The notes: generated by a model from the letters alone, not told the origin. Shown: positions 15,860 through 24,944, counted from the stretch's first letter. The stretch is 36,269 nucleotides of DNA from an uncultured Actinomycetes bacterium (GCA_903852585.1 CAINRG010000049.1:1-36269), one strand, 5' to 3'. Translations and numbers: made by a program.

Positions 15860-16849
15860 ATGAGATACCTCGTACGCCGCCTCGTTGGTGGTGGCATTGT
15901 TCTGACAATTGTCAGCGCAGTTGTCTTTGGTATTTTCTATATTCTCCCTGCTGATCCTGCGCGCCTTGCATGTGGCAAATCATGTACCCCAGAATTGATG
16001 GCGAAGATTCGCCATACTCTCGAAATTGATCAACCCATCGTCGTGCAATACGAACGTTTCGTAAAAGGAATTTTTGTTGGCCGCGACTATCTGAAGGGCA
16101 CGACAGCTCAAATACATTGTCCTGCTCCGTGCCTTGGTTACTCCTACCAAACAGATGAACCCGTAACATTTCTGATTCGAGACCGCCTACCAGCAACGTT
16201 ATCGATAGCCTTTGGCGCGTCCATTCTCTGGCTTTTGGTCGGACTCTCCAGCGGAATTATCTCTGCGCTTCGACGAGGAACATGGATTGATAAGACTGCT
16301 CAAGCCGTCGCCTTAGGTGGTGCTTCGCTACAAATTTACTTTGTCGGTCTGGTTCTGCAATTGATCTTTGTCGATAAGCTGCAAATCATGCGATCGCCAG
16401 GTTACGTATCCCCGCTTCAAGATCCGAAGGAATGGTTCCTCGAGATGCTCCTCCCATGGATCACATTGGCATTCTTGCTCTCTGCAATTTATGCCCGTCT
16501 GACGCGTGCCGGAATGCTTGAAATTATGTCTGAGGATTACATCCGCACTGCGCGTGCAAAGGGCCTCAAGAAATCAACAATCAACTTTAAGCACGTACTC
16601 CGTGCTGCAATCACGCCTATTGTTACCGTCTTTGGTCTAGATCTTGGACAACTTCTCGGTGGCGCGGTTATTACTGAATATGTTTTCAATATTCCAGGTC
16701 TTGGTCGCCTGGCGACAGATGCTGTTTCAAATGTTGACCTTCCCGTTATTGTCGGAACGGTGATGTTTGCTGCTTTCTTTATTGTTACGGCAAATATTGT
16801 GGTTGACCTTCTCTACAGCCGCCTCGATCCAAAGGTGCGTATGCGATGA
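15860..16849 (+). CDS. Peptide ABC importer permease, DppB/OppB type (second system)
   Basis: 329 residues, normal family length. It shows the N-terminal Arg-Arg-Leu-Val-Gly-Gly-Gly membrane helix and the Leu-Pro-Ala-Asp-Pro-Ala-Arg motif. Two Cys pairs (Cys-Gly-Lys-Ser-Cys and Cys-Pro-Ala-Pro-Cys) lie in the first external loop. The EAA loop reads Glu-Asp-Tyr-Ile-Arg-Thr-Ala-Arg-Ala-Lys-Gly-Leu near 222-233, and the end is Leu-Leu-Tyr-Ser-Arg-Leu-Asp-Pro-Lys-Val. AAAGGAG precedes the ATG. Its stop overlaps the ATPase start (ATGA). It serves as the size standard against which the 514-residue permease of the first system is abnormal. Confidence 0.93.
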   Translation: MRYLVRRLVGGGIVLTIVSAVVFGIFYILPADPARLACGKSCTPELMAKIRHTLEIDQPIVVQYERFVKGIFVGRDYLKGTTAQIHCPAPCLGYSYQTDEPVTFLIRDRLPATLSIAFGASILWLLVGLSSGIISALRRGTWIDKTAQAVALGGASLQIYFVGLVLQLIFVDKLQIMRSPGYVSPLQDPKEWFLEMLLPWITLAFLLSAIYARLTRAGMLEIMSEDYIRTARAKGLKKSTINFKHVLRAAITPIVTVFGLDLGQLLGGAVITEYVFNIPGLGRLATDAVSNVDLPVIVGTVMFAAFFIVTANIVVDLLYSRLDPKVRMR

Positions 16850-17874
16850 CTCAGCCATTTCTTGAAGTAAAAGATCTCAAGGTTCACTTTCCTACCGAAG
16901 ATGGTCTTGTTCGCGCAGTTGATGGCGTCAGCTTCTCTGTCGAAAAGGGCAAAACTCTGGGAATTGTTGGCGAATCTGGTTCAGGTAAATCTGTCACCAG
17001 CCTTGCAGTCATGGGACTTCACAAGGAAACTCGCGCTCAGGTCAGTGGTGAGATCCTCATCGACGGAATTGATGTCAACGCTGTCAGCGAAAACGAAGTT
17101 CGTAAACTTCGCGGCAAGAGCATGGCGATGATTTTCCAGGATGCACTTGCTGCACTCCACCCGTATTACAAGGTTGGAGATCAAATCGCAGAGGCATATC
17201 GCGTTCACAATGACGTCTCCAAGAAAGCCGCACTTGCTCGTGCCGTTGAAATGCTTGATCGGGTTGGCATTCCAGACCCGGCAAAGCGTGCAGAGGCTTA
17301 TCCTCACCAATTCTCTGGCGGTATGCGCCAACGTGCGATGATTGCAATGGCGCTTTCATGTAATCCATCTCTTTTGATTGCTGACGAACCAACAACGGCG
17401 CTGGATGTCACTGTTCAAGCGCAGATTTTGGATCTTCTCCGTGATCTTCAAAAGGAATTTGGCTCAGCAATTATCTTGATAACCCACGATCTTGGTGTTG
17501 TCGCTGAAATCGCAGATGAAATTCTTTTGATGTATGCAGGCCGCGGCATTGAGCGCGGTTCAACGCGCGATCTTTTGAAGAATCCGCAACATCCATATGC
17601 ATGGGGTCTTCTTTCATCTATTCCTCGTCTTGAAGGCGATCCAACCGTCAAACTTCCGTACATCGAAGGAACTCCCCCATCCATGATTCGTCCTCCACAA
17701 GGATGTTCATTTAATCCTCGTTGTAAGTATGTGGACCGCGTTGGCGGAGCATGCACCGTGCAGATGCCGGATTTGATCCCAGTTTCAACTGGCGCAGCCC
17801 ACGAAGTACGTTGCCATCTTGATCACAACAATCGCGTTGAGATTTTTAATTCAGAAGTGAGGCCTTTCCTATGA
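16846..17874 (+). CDS. Peptide ABC importer ATPase, DppD/OppD type
   Basis: 342 residues. Walker A Gly-Glu-Ser-Gly-Ser-Gly-Lys-Ser is near 42-49. The signature Phe-Ser-Gly-Gly-Met-Arg-Gln-Arg, Walker B [10 protein letters not shown] and the H-loop Thr-His-Asp follow. The C-terminal oligopeptide-transporter extension with a four-Cys pattern (near 286-325) is intact. It overlaps both neighbours by ATGA (16846-16849 and 17871-17874), so DppB, DppD and DppF are translationally coupled. Confidence 0.95.
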   Translation: MTQPFLEVKDLKVHFPTEDGLVRAVDGVSFSVEKGKTLGIVGESGSGKSVTSLAVMGLHKETRAQVSGEILIDGIDVNAVSENEVRKLRGKSMAMIFQDALAALHPYYKVGDQIAEAYRVHNDVSKKAALARAVEMLDRVGIPDPAKRAEAYPHQFSGGMRQRAMIAMALSCNPSLLIADEPTTALDVTVQAQILDLLRDLQKEFGSAIILITHDLGVVAEIADEILLMYAGRGIERGSTRDLLKNPQHPYAWGLLSSIPRLEGDPTVKLPYIEGTPPSMIRPPQGCSFNPRCKYVDRVGGACTVQMPDLIPVSTGAAHEVRCHLDHNNRVEIFNSEVRPFL

Positions 17875-18845
17875 CCGAGCCACTGTTAAAGGTTTCTGGG
17901 CTAACAAAGCATTTCCCCACTGCAAAGACTGGACCATTTACTGCAGGTCCAGTTGTCCAAGCTGTCGACAACATCTCATTCCAGCTTGGTCAAGGCGAGG
18001 CGCTAGGTCTCGTTGGTGAATCAGGTTGCGGCAAATCCACGACTGGACGCCTAGTCACACGTCTTCTTGAGCCAACGGCTGGAAAGATTGAATTTGAAGG
18101 GCAAGACATTTCAAATCTTTCTTCAGGTGAACTTCGTCCAATCCGTACTCATTTGCAAATGATCTTTCAAGATCCTTACGCATCCCTTAATCCACGGCAC
18201 ACAGTTGGAACAATTGTTGGAACAAGCTTTGCGATTAATAAGATTAAGCCTCAGGGCGGAACAAAGAAGGCTGTTCAAGAGTTGCTTGAAATTGTTGGGC
18301 TCAATCCAGAACACTACAACCGCTACCCACACGAATTCTCTGGCGGTCAACGTCAACGCATAGGAATCGCGCGAGCTCTTGCCGTTCGTCCAAAGTTAAT
18401 CGTCGCCGACGAACCTGTATCTGCCCTGGATGTATCAATTCAAGCTCAGATTATAAATTTGCTCCAAGATCTCCAACGCGAATTTTCGCTTGCATTTGTC
18501 TTTATCGCACACGATCTTGCCGTTGTTCGTCACTTTTCACAACGCGTTGCAGTTATGTATCTCGGCAAAATCGTTGAAGTTGCCGATAGAGATACTTTGT
18601 ATTCCAGCCCAAAGCATCCGTACACAAAGGCGCTTCTTTCTGCCGTTCCAGATGCAGACCCAGATGCAATTGGCGCTCGTGAGCGCATTCGCTTAACTGG
18701 AGATGTTCCCAATCCAATTAATCCACCATCTGGTTGCCGATTCCGAAATCGATGCTGGAAAGCTCAAGATATTTGTGCCGCACAGGAACCTGCATTCGTG
18801 CAGCTAGGTGCAACATCGGTGGCTTGCCACTTCCCAGAAAACTAA
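17871..18845 (+). CDS. Peptide ABC importer ATPase, DppF/OppF type
   Basis: 324 residues. Walker A Gly-Glu-Ser-Gly-Cys-Gly-Lys-Ser is near 49-56. The signature Phe-Ser-Gly-Gly-Gln-Arg-Gln-Arg, Walker B [10 protein letters not shown] and the H-loop Ala-His-Asp follow. The C-terminal Cys-Arg-Phe-Arg-Asn-Arg-Cys extension is present. It pairs with the preceding DppD-type subunit to form the heterodimeric motor of the second importer. Three bases separate its stop from the decarboxylase start. Confidence 0.95.
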   Translation: MTEPLLKVSGLTKHFPTAKTGPFTAGPVVQAVDNISFQLGQGEALGLVGESGCGKSTTGRLVTRLLEPTAGKIEFEGQDISNLSSGELRPIRTHLQMIFQDPYASLNPRHTVGTIVGTSFAINKIKPQGGTKKAVQELLEIVGLNPEHYNRYPHEFSGGQRQRIGIARALAVRPKLIVADEPVSALDVSIQAQIINLLQDLQREFSLAFVFIAHDLAVVRHFSQRVAVMYLGKIVEVADRDTLYSSPKHPYTKALLSAVPDADPDAIGARERIRLTGDVPNPINPPSGCRFRNRCWKAQDICAAQEPAFVQLGATSVACHFPEN

Positions 18846-18848
18846 TAT

Positions 18849-20279
18849 ATGAGCGGCCTACGTTCGCATGCTCCACTGCTAGACGCATACCTCACCTACT
18901 TCGAATCAAAGCACACTGCGTTCACCATTCCTGGACACAAACATAAAGCTTCTCTTCTGGATGAAGGTCTCGGTCGCGTCGTTGATTCAGATTTGCCACT
19001 TTATGGCGGCCTTGATGAAATAAAACTGACAGGAAAAGTTCTCGAAAAAGCTGAGAGTCTTGCCGCAAAGCTTTGGGGTGCCGATTGGGCTCGCTTCTCC
19101 ACTGGAGGATCAACACATGCAAACCAGGCAATTGTTCTTGCGCTTGGAAAGCCCGGAGAAAAAGTTGCTATCTCACGAACCGCTCATCGATCCGTTCTCA
19201 GCGCTCTTGTTTTGAGCGGACTAGAACCAATCTGGATGTCGCCGGATGTTGATGAAAAAACTGGGGTCCCAACGGGTATTCCTCTTGCTGAGATTGAAAG
19301 AGTGAGCACACTCAACCCGATTGCAATTCTTCTCACCGAGCCTGGCTATCTTGGAACAATCTCGGATCTGAAGCCGATTATTGAAAAGGCACATGAAAAA
19401 AACATTGCAGTCGTTATTGATGCAGCGTGGGGTGCACATTTTGGTTTTGGAAAATCAATTCCGCCTCATGCAATTTCACTTGGCGCCGATGCCGTTGTGA
19501 CAAGTGTTCACAAAAATCTTCCCGGTTACAGCGCTGCTGCCCTTCTCCTTGTACAAGGTGATCTCATAAACCGAGAGCGCCTCAATCAAAGTTTTGAAAC
19601 AACTCATACAACATCCCCTGCTGGGGCTCCCCTTGCTTCGATTGATGGATCCCGCGCACTCTTGGAAGAGCGAGGAGCTGAACTTCTTGATGAACTTGTT
19701 CGCCACGTCAACGCCTTTAAGAATTCAGTAGAAGCCACTTTGCAATACAAACTCTTTCTTTCTCCTTCAGATTTTTCAGAAGCTCGCTTCGACGCATCCA
19801 AGTTGGTTTTGCAGACTTCAAGTATTGGTGTTTCTGGTGTTGAATTAGAAAAGAAATTGCAGGCTCGAGGAATTCGTGTTGAGATGGCTGATCGCGATAC
19901 TGTCGTTTTCTTAACAACAGTTGCAGATACCACTCAGGACTTTGAAATCCTCACGAGTGCAGTAACCGACGAGCTTCTCGCGCTGAAAAGCTCTCCGCGC
20001 CCAGTAAAGATTTCACTCAGCTGGTCAGTAAAGCCCGAGCAAGTCATCACCCCCCGCGAGGCGTATTTTGCGGATACAGAAATGGTAAGCAGAGATCTGG
20101 CTTCGGGTCGAACAAGTGCTGATTTGATTGCACCATATCCCCCAGGAGTTGCAGTCATTGCACCTGGCGAACGAATCACCGAAGAAATTCTTTCAGGATT
20201 AATTGCAACACAAGCTGATGGGGTTCGAATTGCATATGCAACCGATCCCTTACTTCAACGCTTTCGCGTTGTTAAGTAA
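18849..20279 (+). CDS. Orn/Lys/Arg-type PLP-dependent decarboxylase
   Basis: 476 residues of the short Gram-positive (YaaO/SpeA-like) form, without the N-terminal wing domain of the large enterobacterial enzymes. Visible are His-Thr-Ala-Phe-Thr-Ile-Pro-Gly-His-Lys-His near the N-terminus, Ser-Thr-Gly-Gly-Ser-Thr-His-Ala-Asn-Gln, and Val-Val-Ile-Asp-Ala-Ala-Trp-Gly-Ala-His (the PLP-binding Asp). The Schiff-base Lys is near 222 in Ser-Val-His-Lys. The reaction would remove CO2 from arginine, lysine or ornithine to give a polyamine precursor; the substrate cannot be told from sequence. It ends the importer operon, suggesting it acts on imported peptide amino acids. Confidence 0.88.
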   Translation: MSGLRSHAPLLDAYLTYFESKHTAFTIPGHKHKASLLDEGLGRVVDSDLPLYGGLDEIKLTGKVLEKAESLAAKLWGADWARFSTGGSTHANQAIVLALGKPGEKVAISRTAHRSVLSALVLSGLEPIWMSPDVDEKTGVPTGIPLAEIERVSTLNPIAILLTEPGYLGTISDLKPIIEKAHEKNIAVVIDAAWGAHFGFGKSIPPHAISLGADAVVTSVHKNLPGYSAAALLLVQGDLINRERLNQSFETTHTTSPAGAPLASIDGSRALLEERGAELLDELVRHVNAFKNSVEATLQYKLFLSPSDFSEARFDASKLVLQTSSIGVSGVELEKKLQARGIRVEMADRDTVVFLTTVADTTQDFEILTSAVTDELLALKSSPRPVKISLSWSVKPEQVITPREAYFADTEMVSRDLASGRTSADLIAPYPPGVAVIAPGERITEEILSGLIATQADGVRIAYATDPLLQRFRVVK

Positions 20280-20741
20280 TTACTTACCCAGCGCTTTGAG
20301 AATCTGTTGTGCGTGATCAGTTGGGTGATTTGTATAGCTCTGGACCCATTTCTCGATGGTAAATCTTCCAGATTCACTATGTTCACCGAAGTTTTGTAGT
20401 TGATCCATGGACAAGCGACGAAGAATCATTAACGAGGAAGCTCGAACTGCACGAAAGACATTGAGCGAGACCTCTATGGGAAGTTCGCGATAACCCAAGG
20501 TCGTGCTTTCCGCCCAAGCACCTTCGTCATATCCCTGAATGATCGTTCCCGGTTCTGCAACAAGTCTACGAAGCCTTGCGTTGGACTGGAGTTCACTGTC
20601 GGCTAGATGATGAACTACCTGGCGAGGCGTCCAGCCTTCGCCATCTGTCTTGTCCAAATCACTCTCTTCGAGTGCATCGACGATGCGAAGAAAATCATTT
20701 GTTGCCTTCTCATAATTGGCGGCTAGCGCAGCAATACTCAT
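20280..20741 (-). CDS. DinB-like metal-binding protein
   Basis: 153-residue four-helix DinB_2/DUF664-type protein. A Trp-Thr-Pro-Arg-Gln-Val-Val-His-His-Leu-Ala-Asp-Ser-Glu motif near 37-50 and His-Pro-Thr-Asp-His-Ala-Gln-Gln near 138-145 give the metal-binding His set of the superfamily. Relatives include thiol-dependent S-transferases using mycothiol or bacillithiol, but the reaction here is unknown. It lies 13 bases after the Sco1-like gene. TAGACT sits exactly six bases before its ATG, so it may also be transcribed alone and leaderless. It converges with the decarboxylase gene without a gap. Confidence 0.85.
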   Translation of the reverse strand: MSIAALAANYEKATNDFLRIVDALEESDLDKTDGEGWTPRQVVHHLADSELQSNARLRRLVAEPGTIIQGYDEGAWAESTTLGYRELPIEVSLNVFRAVRASSLMILRRLSMDQLQNFGEHSESGRFTIEKWVQSYTNHPTDHAQQILKALGK

Positions 20742-20747
20742 GCGAAA

Positions 20748-20753
20748 AGTCTA
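20748..20753 (-). promoter_or_regulatory. -10 box TAGACT of the DinB-like gene (leaderless)
   Basis: On the minus strand TAGACT, six bases and ATG 20741. It lies between the Sco1-like stop and the DinB start, giving an internal promoter in the copper gene cluster. Confidence 0.5.
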
Positions 20754-20754
20754 C

Positions 20755-21561
20755 TCATGAAATCTTCACTCCCGTGAGGTCATCAAGGGCTGAATAAACC
20801 GCTTCTGCACTCCACGACGGCTCCTGAGGCTTTGCTAAGTTGCTCAAACCATCTTCGGTGAGAAATTTCTTTAATTTATCGGGAATCACAGCCTTGCCTG
20901 GGTTGGGATTTCCCAAATCGAGCCACTTCCATCTGGAATCGGCTCCGATAATTAAAACTAGATCTGAGTGGCTCATGTCATAAGCCGAAGGCTTTCCGGT
21001 CTGCCAATCAACTGGGAGGCCAGCCTTCTCTTTGGCTGTGAATTCCATACGTGTTGCTGGTGCGCCAAAATATGTCCACAATTTTTTCAAATCTACATCG
21101 CTTCCTGATGCAAGTGAAAAAGAAGTAGATTGGTAGAGATCGTAATAAGCCTTCATGCGTGATGGGACATCTCGTGCACCATCAACAGAAATTTCGAGGA
21201 CTTTTACTTTATCTTTCAGTGAGGACTTTGCCACGGCTTCACCAATAGATCGCATATTTGCAGTTGTCATAGGACAAATCTCTTGGCATGAAGTTAGAAA
21301 GTTTGTGACGACTACGTATTGACCCTTTAATGATCCAAGCGTGAAACTCTTCCCATCTTGATCAACAAGATTCAGCGCAAGGATATTTTCAGGAATTGCC
21401 TCATTCAAGTAGGAACCGCCACCCATGGCCGCGGTACCGGGCATCGCTTTCTGCGTGGCGCTGTGATTCATGGATGTCGAGGAAGTTGTAGAGGTGCTTG
21501 ACCCACATCCGGTCACCAGAAGTGCAATTATGCACGCTGATATTGCGGCTTTGAATTTCAT
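20755..21561 (-). CDS. Sco1/SenC-family lipoprotein (copper chaperone for cytochrome oxidase)
   Basis: 268 residues. The signal peptide ends in Leu-Val-Thr-Gly-Cys (Cys19), so this is a lipoprotein on the outer face of the membrane. A thioredoxin-fold domain carries Cys92-Gln-Glu-Ile-Cys96-Pro and His197 in Met-Ser-His-Ser-Asp, the copper ligands of Sco proteins. It probably delivers copper to, or reduces, the CuA site of cytochrome c oxidase. A low-complexity Ser/Thr linker (about 20-50) follows the anchor. Its AGGAG ribosome site overlaps the end of copC seven bases upstream, so the two are cotranscribed. Confidence 0.9.
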   Translation of the reverse strand: MKFKAAISACIIALLVTGCGSSTSTTSSTSMNHSATQKAMPGTAAMGGGSYLNEAIPENILALNLVDQDGKSFTLGSLKGQYVVVTNFLTSCQEICPMTTANMRSIGEAVAKSSLKDKVKVLEISVDGARDVPSRMKAYYDLYQSTSFSLASGSDVDLKKLWTYFGAPATRMEFTAKEKAGLPVDWQTGKPSAYDMSHSDLVLIIGADSRWKWLDLGNPNPGKAVIPDKLKKFLTEDGLSNLAKPQEPSWSAEAVYSALDDLTGVKIS

Positions 21562-21568
21562 CGTTCTC

Positions 21569-21949
21569 CTACTTTTGCAATCGAAGTGTGAAAGTAAATT
21601 TGCCTGTTACTGGGTGCCCGTCGTCAGAAACTGCTCGATAATTCACTGCATACAACCCACTTTTTGCGCTTCTCTTCAGGCCAACTGTAAGAGTTCCACC
21701 AGCCACAACGGGATTACTTAAATCGAAACGAATTCCCTTTTGGTCCTTTACGTAAATCCAATCCACAACCGCACCTGCTATTTTGAGTATGGGTTCATCA
21801 AAGGTGATGCTGTACATGCTTGGCCAAGTTGAAATAGTTGCCCCCGACTTTGGAGATGTGGAAACCACTCGGGCATGTGCACTCGCTGCTGGTATGGCTC
21901 CAAATAAGAGTATGCCACTTACAAGTAACGAAGCGAGGCCCCTTTTCAT
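21569..21949 (-). CDS. CopC-domain secreted copper-binding protein
   Basis: 126 residues from ATG 21949. The signal peptide is predicted to be cut after Ala-Ser-Ala so that the mature protein begins His-Ala-Arg-Val; an N-terminal His is the Cu(II) ligand of CopC. The second site Asp-Asp-Gly-His-Pro-Val-Thr-Gly is present near the C-terminus. An upstream ATG at 21991 would add 14 polar residues ahead of the signal peptide and is rejected because TACAAT lies exactly six bases before ATG 21949. There is no fused CopD membrane domain. It forms a copper-handling operon with the Sco1-like gene. Confidence 0.88.
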   Translation of the reverse strand: MKRGLASLLVSGILLFGAIPAASAHARVVSTSPKSGATISTWPSMYSITFDEPILKIAGAVVDWIYVKDQKGIRFDLSNPVVAGGTLTVGLKRSAKSGLYAVNYRAVSDDGHPVTGKFTFTLRLQK

Positions 21950-21955
21950 ATTCCT

Positions 21956-21961
21956 ATTGTA
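21956..21961 (-). promoter_or_regulatory. -10 box TACAAT of copC (leaderless)
   Basis: On the minus strand TACAAT, six bases and ATG 21949. It resolves the start of the CopC protein. Confidence 0.6.
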
Positions 21962-22071
21962 ATCACTCCTGCTATTGATGTGTAGGTGCAAAGAACTCGC
22001 GTTTAGGTAATACAGCCACTCTTCTTTAAAATTCAGCTAGGTTTTAAGAGAAACAATAAAAGGAGCAACTT

Positions 22072-23001
22072 ATGAAGGTCCATTCTGATATAACAAAAAT
22101 TGTAGGTAACACTCCCCTCGTTCGTATCAATCGAATCACTGACGGAGCAGAGGCAGAGGTCTATGCGAAGTTGGAGTTCTATAACCCAACAAGCACCATT
22201 AAGGATCGAATTGGCATTGCGATGATTGATGCTGCTGAAAAGTCCGGTCAGCTCAAGGCAGGTGGAACGATCATTGAAGCAACATCAGGAAACACTGGCA
22301 TCGCTCTTGCCATGGTTGGTGCTGCGCGCGGCTACAAAGTCATTCTCACCATGCCAGATTCCATGTCCAAAGAACGTCGCGCCCTCCTTCGCGCATTCGG
22401 CGCCGAACTTGTGCTTACTCCAGCTGCAGAAGGTATGCGTGGTGCAGTCGCAAAAGCCGAAGAACTTGGCGCAACTGCTGGCGCAGTTCTTGTACGTCAA
22501 TTTGAAAACCTTGCAAACCCTGAAATTCACCGCCAAACAACGGCTCAAGAGATCTGGAACGACACAGATGGAAAAGTTGCTGCCCTCGTCGCAGGCATTG
22601 GAACTGGCGGCACAATCACTGGGATTGGCCAAGTTCTCAAGGAAAAGAATCCAGATGTGAAGGTATTTGCAGTTGAACCCGCAGCATCTCCAATTTTAAA
22701 TGGTGGAAAACCAGGTGGGCACCCAATTCAAGGAATTGGACCAAACTTTATTCCAAATATTTTGGATACAGAAATTTATGACGAGGTTCTTGATGCTTCC
22801 AATGAAGATGCATTGGGTTATGCACGTCGCGCTGCAAAAGAAGAAGGCCTTCTCGTTGGTATTTCCTCTGGTGCAGCTCTTTGGGGTGCAGCTCAGATTG
22901 CAAAACGTCCAGAGTTTGCTGGAAAAATCATCGTTGTGATTATTCCGTCATTTGGTGAGCGTTACCTATCGACGGTCTTGTACCAAGATTTGATGGACTA
23001 A
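22072..23001 (+). CDS. cysK: Cysteine synthase (O-acetylserine sulfhydrylase)
   Basis: 309 residues of fold-type II PLP enzyme, normal length. It makes cysteine from O-acetylserine and sulfide. The PLP Lys is near 44 in Ser-Thr-Ile-Lys-Asp-Arg. Thr-Ser-Gly-Asn-Thr-Gly near 69-74 binds substrate, and Gly-Thr-Gly-Gly-Thr near 177-181 holds the phosphate. AAAGGAG lies seven bases before the ATG. cysE follows after 12 bases, so substrate supply and use are encoded together. No SAM or T-box type element is evident upstream. Confidence 0.95.
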   Translation: MKVHSDITKIVGNTPLVRINRITDGAEAEVYAKLEFYNPTSTIKDRIGIAMIDAAEKSGQLKAGGTIIEATSGNTGIALAMVGAARGYKVILTMPDSMSKERRALLRAFGAELVLTPAAEGMRGAVAKAEELGATAGAVLVRQFENLANPEIHRQTTAQEIWNDTDGKVAALVAGIGTGGTITGIGQVLKEKNPDVKVFAVEPAASPILNGGKPGGHPIQGIGPNFIPNILDTEIYDEVLDASNEDALGYARRAAKEEGLLVGISSGAALWGAAQIAKRPEFAGKIIVVIIPSFGERYLSTVLYQDLMD

Positions 23002-23013
23002 TCTTTACTCATA

Positions 23014-23511
23014 ATGATTAAGAAAATTAGGGAAGACCTCGCAAATGCGCTGCTACGCGATCCTGCAGCTCGCAACAAGTTCGAGGTCTTTCTTACATAT
23101 CCCGGCGTCCATGCGATTTGGAATTACCGAATCTCGCATTTCCTATGGACTCACGGATTTAAACTTATTGCTCGAATGCTCTCCAATCGAGCTCGACGCC
23201 GCACTGGAATTGAAATCCACCCTGCCGCAATTATTGGTCGCCGCTTCTTTATCGACCACGGAATCGGAGTCGTGATCGGGGAAACAACCGAAATTGGTGA
23301 TGATGTCATGCTCTATCACAATGTCACGCTAGGAGCCCGCCGCTTTGCAACAGGAAAGCGTCACCCCACAATTGGTAATCGGGTCACAATCGGTGCGGGA
23401 GCAAAGATTCTTGGACCAGTAAGAATTGCAGATGACGTGAGGATTGCCTATAACCGCGTTGTGTTAGAGGATGTAACTTTCGAAAATCATGAATACTTTT
23501 ACGAAATTTAA
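23014..23511 (+). CDS. cysE: Serine O-acetyltransferase, short form
   Basis: 165 residues. A short helical N-terminus is followed by the left-handed beta-helix of hexapeptide repeats. Family motifs are His-Pro-Ala-Ala-Ile-Ile-Gly, [12 protein letters not shown], the catalytic-region Tyr-His-Asn-Val-Thr-Leu-Gly, and Gly-Ala-Gly-Ala-Lys-Ile-Leu-Gly. It transfers acetyl from acetyl-CoA to serine for the adjacent CysK. The C-terminus is short and lacks the usual Gly-Val/Ile-Pro-Gly/Ala end, but the last residue is Ile, the residue that SAT tails insert into CysK in cysteine synthase complexes. No convincing ribosome site is seen. Confidence 0.9.
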   Translation: MIKKIREDLANALLRDPAARNKFEVFLTYPGVHAIWNYRISHFLWTHGFKLIARMLSNRARRRTGIEIHPAAIIGRRFFIDHGIGVVIGETTEIGDDVMLYHNVTLGARRFATGKRHPTIGNRVTIGAGAKILGPVRIADDVRIAYNRVVLEDVTFENHEYFYEI

Positions 23512-24267
23512 TTATTTCGTGCGATGAACTTTATGTTGTGCAGCCTGTGCAAGCGGGCGGATCACCATCGAATCAACATTGAAGTGGCTCGGTAAAGAAA
23601 TTGACCAACGAATAGCTTCTGCGACATCTTTAGCAGTAAGTGGCTCATCCACTCCTTCGTAAATCTTTGCTGCTTTTGCAACGTCTCCGGCAAATCTATT
23701 AACAGCAAACTCTTCTGTTTTCACCATACCGGGCGCAATTTCTGTTACTCGAATAGCTTCCCCGTTGAGCTCAAGGCGGAGGGTTTGAACCATCGCTTTC
23801 TCTGCATGTTTTGCCGCGGTATAACTTCCGCCCGTTTCATACGTGACATGTCCCGCTGTTGAGGTTACTACGACGATGATGGATGGGGTGTTTTTGCGAA
23901 GAAGAGGTACTAGGGCCTTAGTCACGCGTACCGAACCTAAAACATTGACATCAAATGTTTTCTTCCATGATTCGATATCAGAATCGAGCAATAAATCTCC
24001 GTCAAAGGAACCACCTGCATTGTTAACCAAAACGGTAAGTGGCTTTCCTTGAAGTTTTGTCGCGAAAGAATCAACCGACTCTTGATCTGTGACATCAAGC
24101 TCGCAAATTTCAATATTCGCATGCAATGCCGCTACATCTTGCAAGCGGTCCACACGACGAGCTGCCGCGATCACATGGAAACCATCAGATGCGAGTGCAT
24201 GTGCCGTTGCTGCGCCGATTCCGCTACTTGCTCCTGTCACAACTGCATATTTCGTCGCTGTCATCAT
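23512..24267 (-). CDS. Short-chain dehydrogenase/reductase (YdfG-like)
   Basis: 251-residue classical SDR. Cofactor motif Thr-Gly-Ala-Ser-Ser-Gly-Ile-Gly is at 11-18 and Asn-Asn-Ala-Gly at 82-85. The catalytic Ser136, Tyr149 and Lys153 (Tyr-Thr-Ala-Ala-Lys) are in place. Arg residues after the first motif (Ala-Ala-Arg-Arg) favour NADP. The overall pattern, including Glu-Ile-Ala-Pro-Gly-Met-Val, resembles YdfG-type enzymes that oxidise 3-hydroxy acids such as serine or 3-hydroxypropionate; the true substrate is unknown. The start ATG has TAACCT exactly six bases upstream. It converges with cysE with no gap between the stops. Confidence 0.88.
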   Translation of the reverse strand: MMTATKYAVVTGASSGIGAATAHALASDGFHVIAAARRVDRLQDVAALHANIEICELDVTDQESVDSFATKLQGKPLTVLVNNAGGSFDGDLLLDSDIESWKKTFDVNVLGSVRVTKALVPLLRKNTPSIIVVVTSTAGHVTYETGGSYTAAKHAEKAMVQTLRLELNGEAIRVTEIAPGMVKTEEFAVNRFAGDVAKAAKIYEGVDEPLTAKDVAEAIRWSISLPSHFNVDSMVIRPLAQAAQHKVHRTK

Positions 24268-24273
24268 ATGCGA

Positions 24274-24279
24274 AGGTTA
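24274..24279 (-). promoter_or_regulatory. -10 box TAACCT of the SDR gene (leaderless)
   Basis: On the minus strand TAACCT, six bases and ATG 24267. It overlaps the stop region of the yaaA gene, which also ends here. Confidence 0.5.
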
Positions 24280-24930
24280 TCCTGCTTCAATCAAGAGGTC
24301 TAAATAATATGGATTTTTCCCATCTGGCTTCGTTAATTCGCAATCGAAGTACTTGGCTGCAATCTTCATGACCTCGGCCGGAGTCTTTGGGCTCACGCCG
24401 GCTTGCAATAAATACCGCGTTAACTCACCTCGATACTTCTTAGACATGTGGGTAATGACAGAACGCTCTCCTTCCTTGATGTGGAATACACGTATATTCA
24501 CCGTCTTGGAAGCATCCGGGGTCCAAACTCCCGCATATGTGGATGAGCGGCAATCAACGATGAGATCGGCCTCTAGATCTTCAAGAGTTGCGGTGAGGGC
24601 TTTTTTCCATACAGACGTTTTAATTTTCGCCTTATACGAAGGGATGTTGTCGTGCATTCGAAGTGCTCCAAAAACTGCAGAAATGACGAGAATTGATTTC
24701 TCCCCGCGCTTTTGTGCCGCAGCCGAAAGTGTCCCCCAATTGAGCGCTTGAAAGAGCACTCCCGTGTAAATCTCGTGAGCCGGCCGGGATTTAGATTGAT
24801 CAATCTTCTGAGAAAGAAGTGTTGTTCGAATCTGCCCTAGAGATTGGTGAAATGTCAGCTGATTGAGCTTTAGGGTTTTTCCAGAGATTGGTTGATGCTT
24901 GCCCTCGCTGGGTGGGAGAAGAATCAACAT
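24277..24930 (-). CDS. yaaA: YaaA/DUF328-family peroxide-stress protein
   Basis: 217 residues from ATG 24930. The N-terminus Met-Leu-Ile-Leu-Leu-Pro-Pro-Ser-Glu-Gly-Lys is the family signature. Other conserved blocks are Leu-Phe-Gln-Ala-Leu-type near the middle and His-Met-Ser-Lys-Lys-Tyr-Arg-Gly-Glu. E. coli YaaA lowers free iron and protects DNA during hydrogen peroxide stress; DNA binding has been reported for the family. It is somewhat shorter than YaaA of E. coli. A longer frame reaching 25035 overlaps the divergent GNAT gene and lacks the signature start, so it is rejected. Relevance to peroxide defence is notable because a katG remnant lies about 7 kb away. Confidence 0.88.
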   Translation of the reverse strand: MLILLPPSEGKHQPISGKTLKLNQLTFHQSLGQIRTTLLSQKIDQSKSRPAHEIYTGVLFQALNWGTLSAAAQKRGEKSILVISAVFGALRMHDNIPSYKAKIKTSVWKKALTATLEDLEADLIVDCRSSTYAGVWTPDASKTVNIRVFHIKEGERSVITHMSKKYRGELTRYLLQAGVSPKTPAEVMKIAAKYFDCELTKPDGKNPYYLDLLIEAG

Positions 24931-24938
24931 AGAGATGC

Positions 24939-24944
24939 ATCGTA
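24939..24944 (-). promoter_or_regulatory. -10-like TACGAT upstream of yaaA
   Basis: On the minus strand TACGAT, eight bases and ATG 24930, which would leave only a base or two of leader. Confidence 0.4.
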
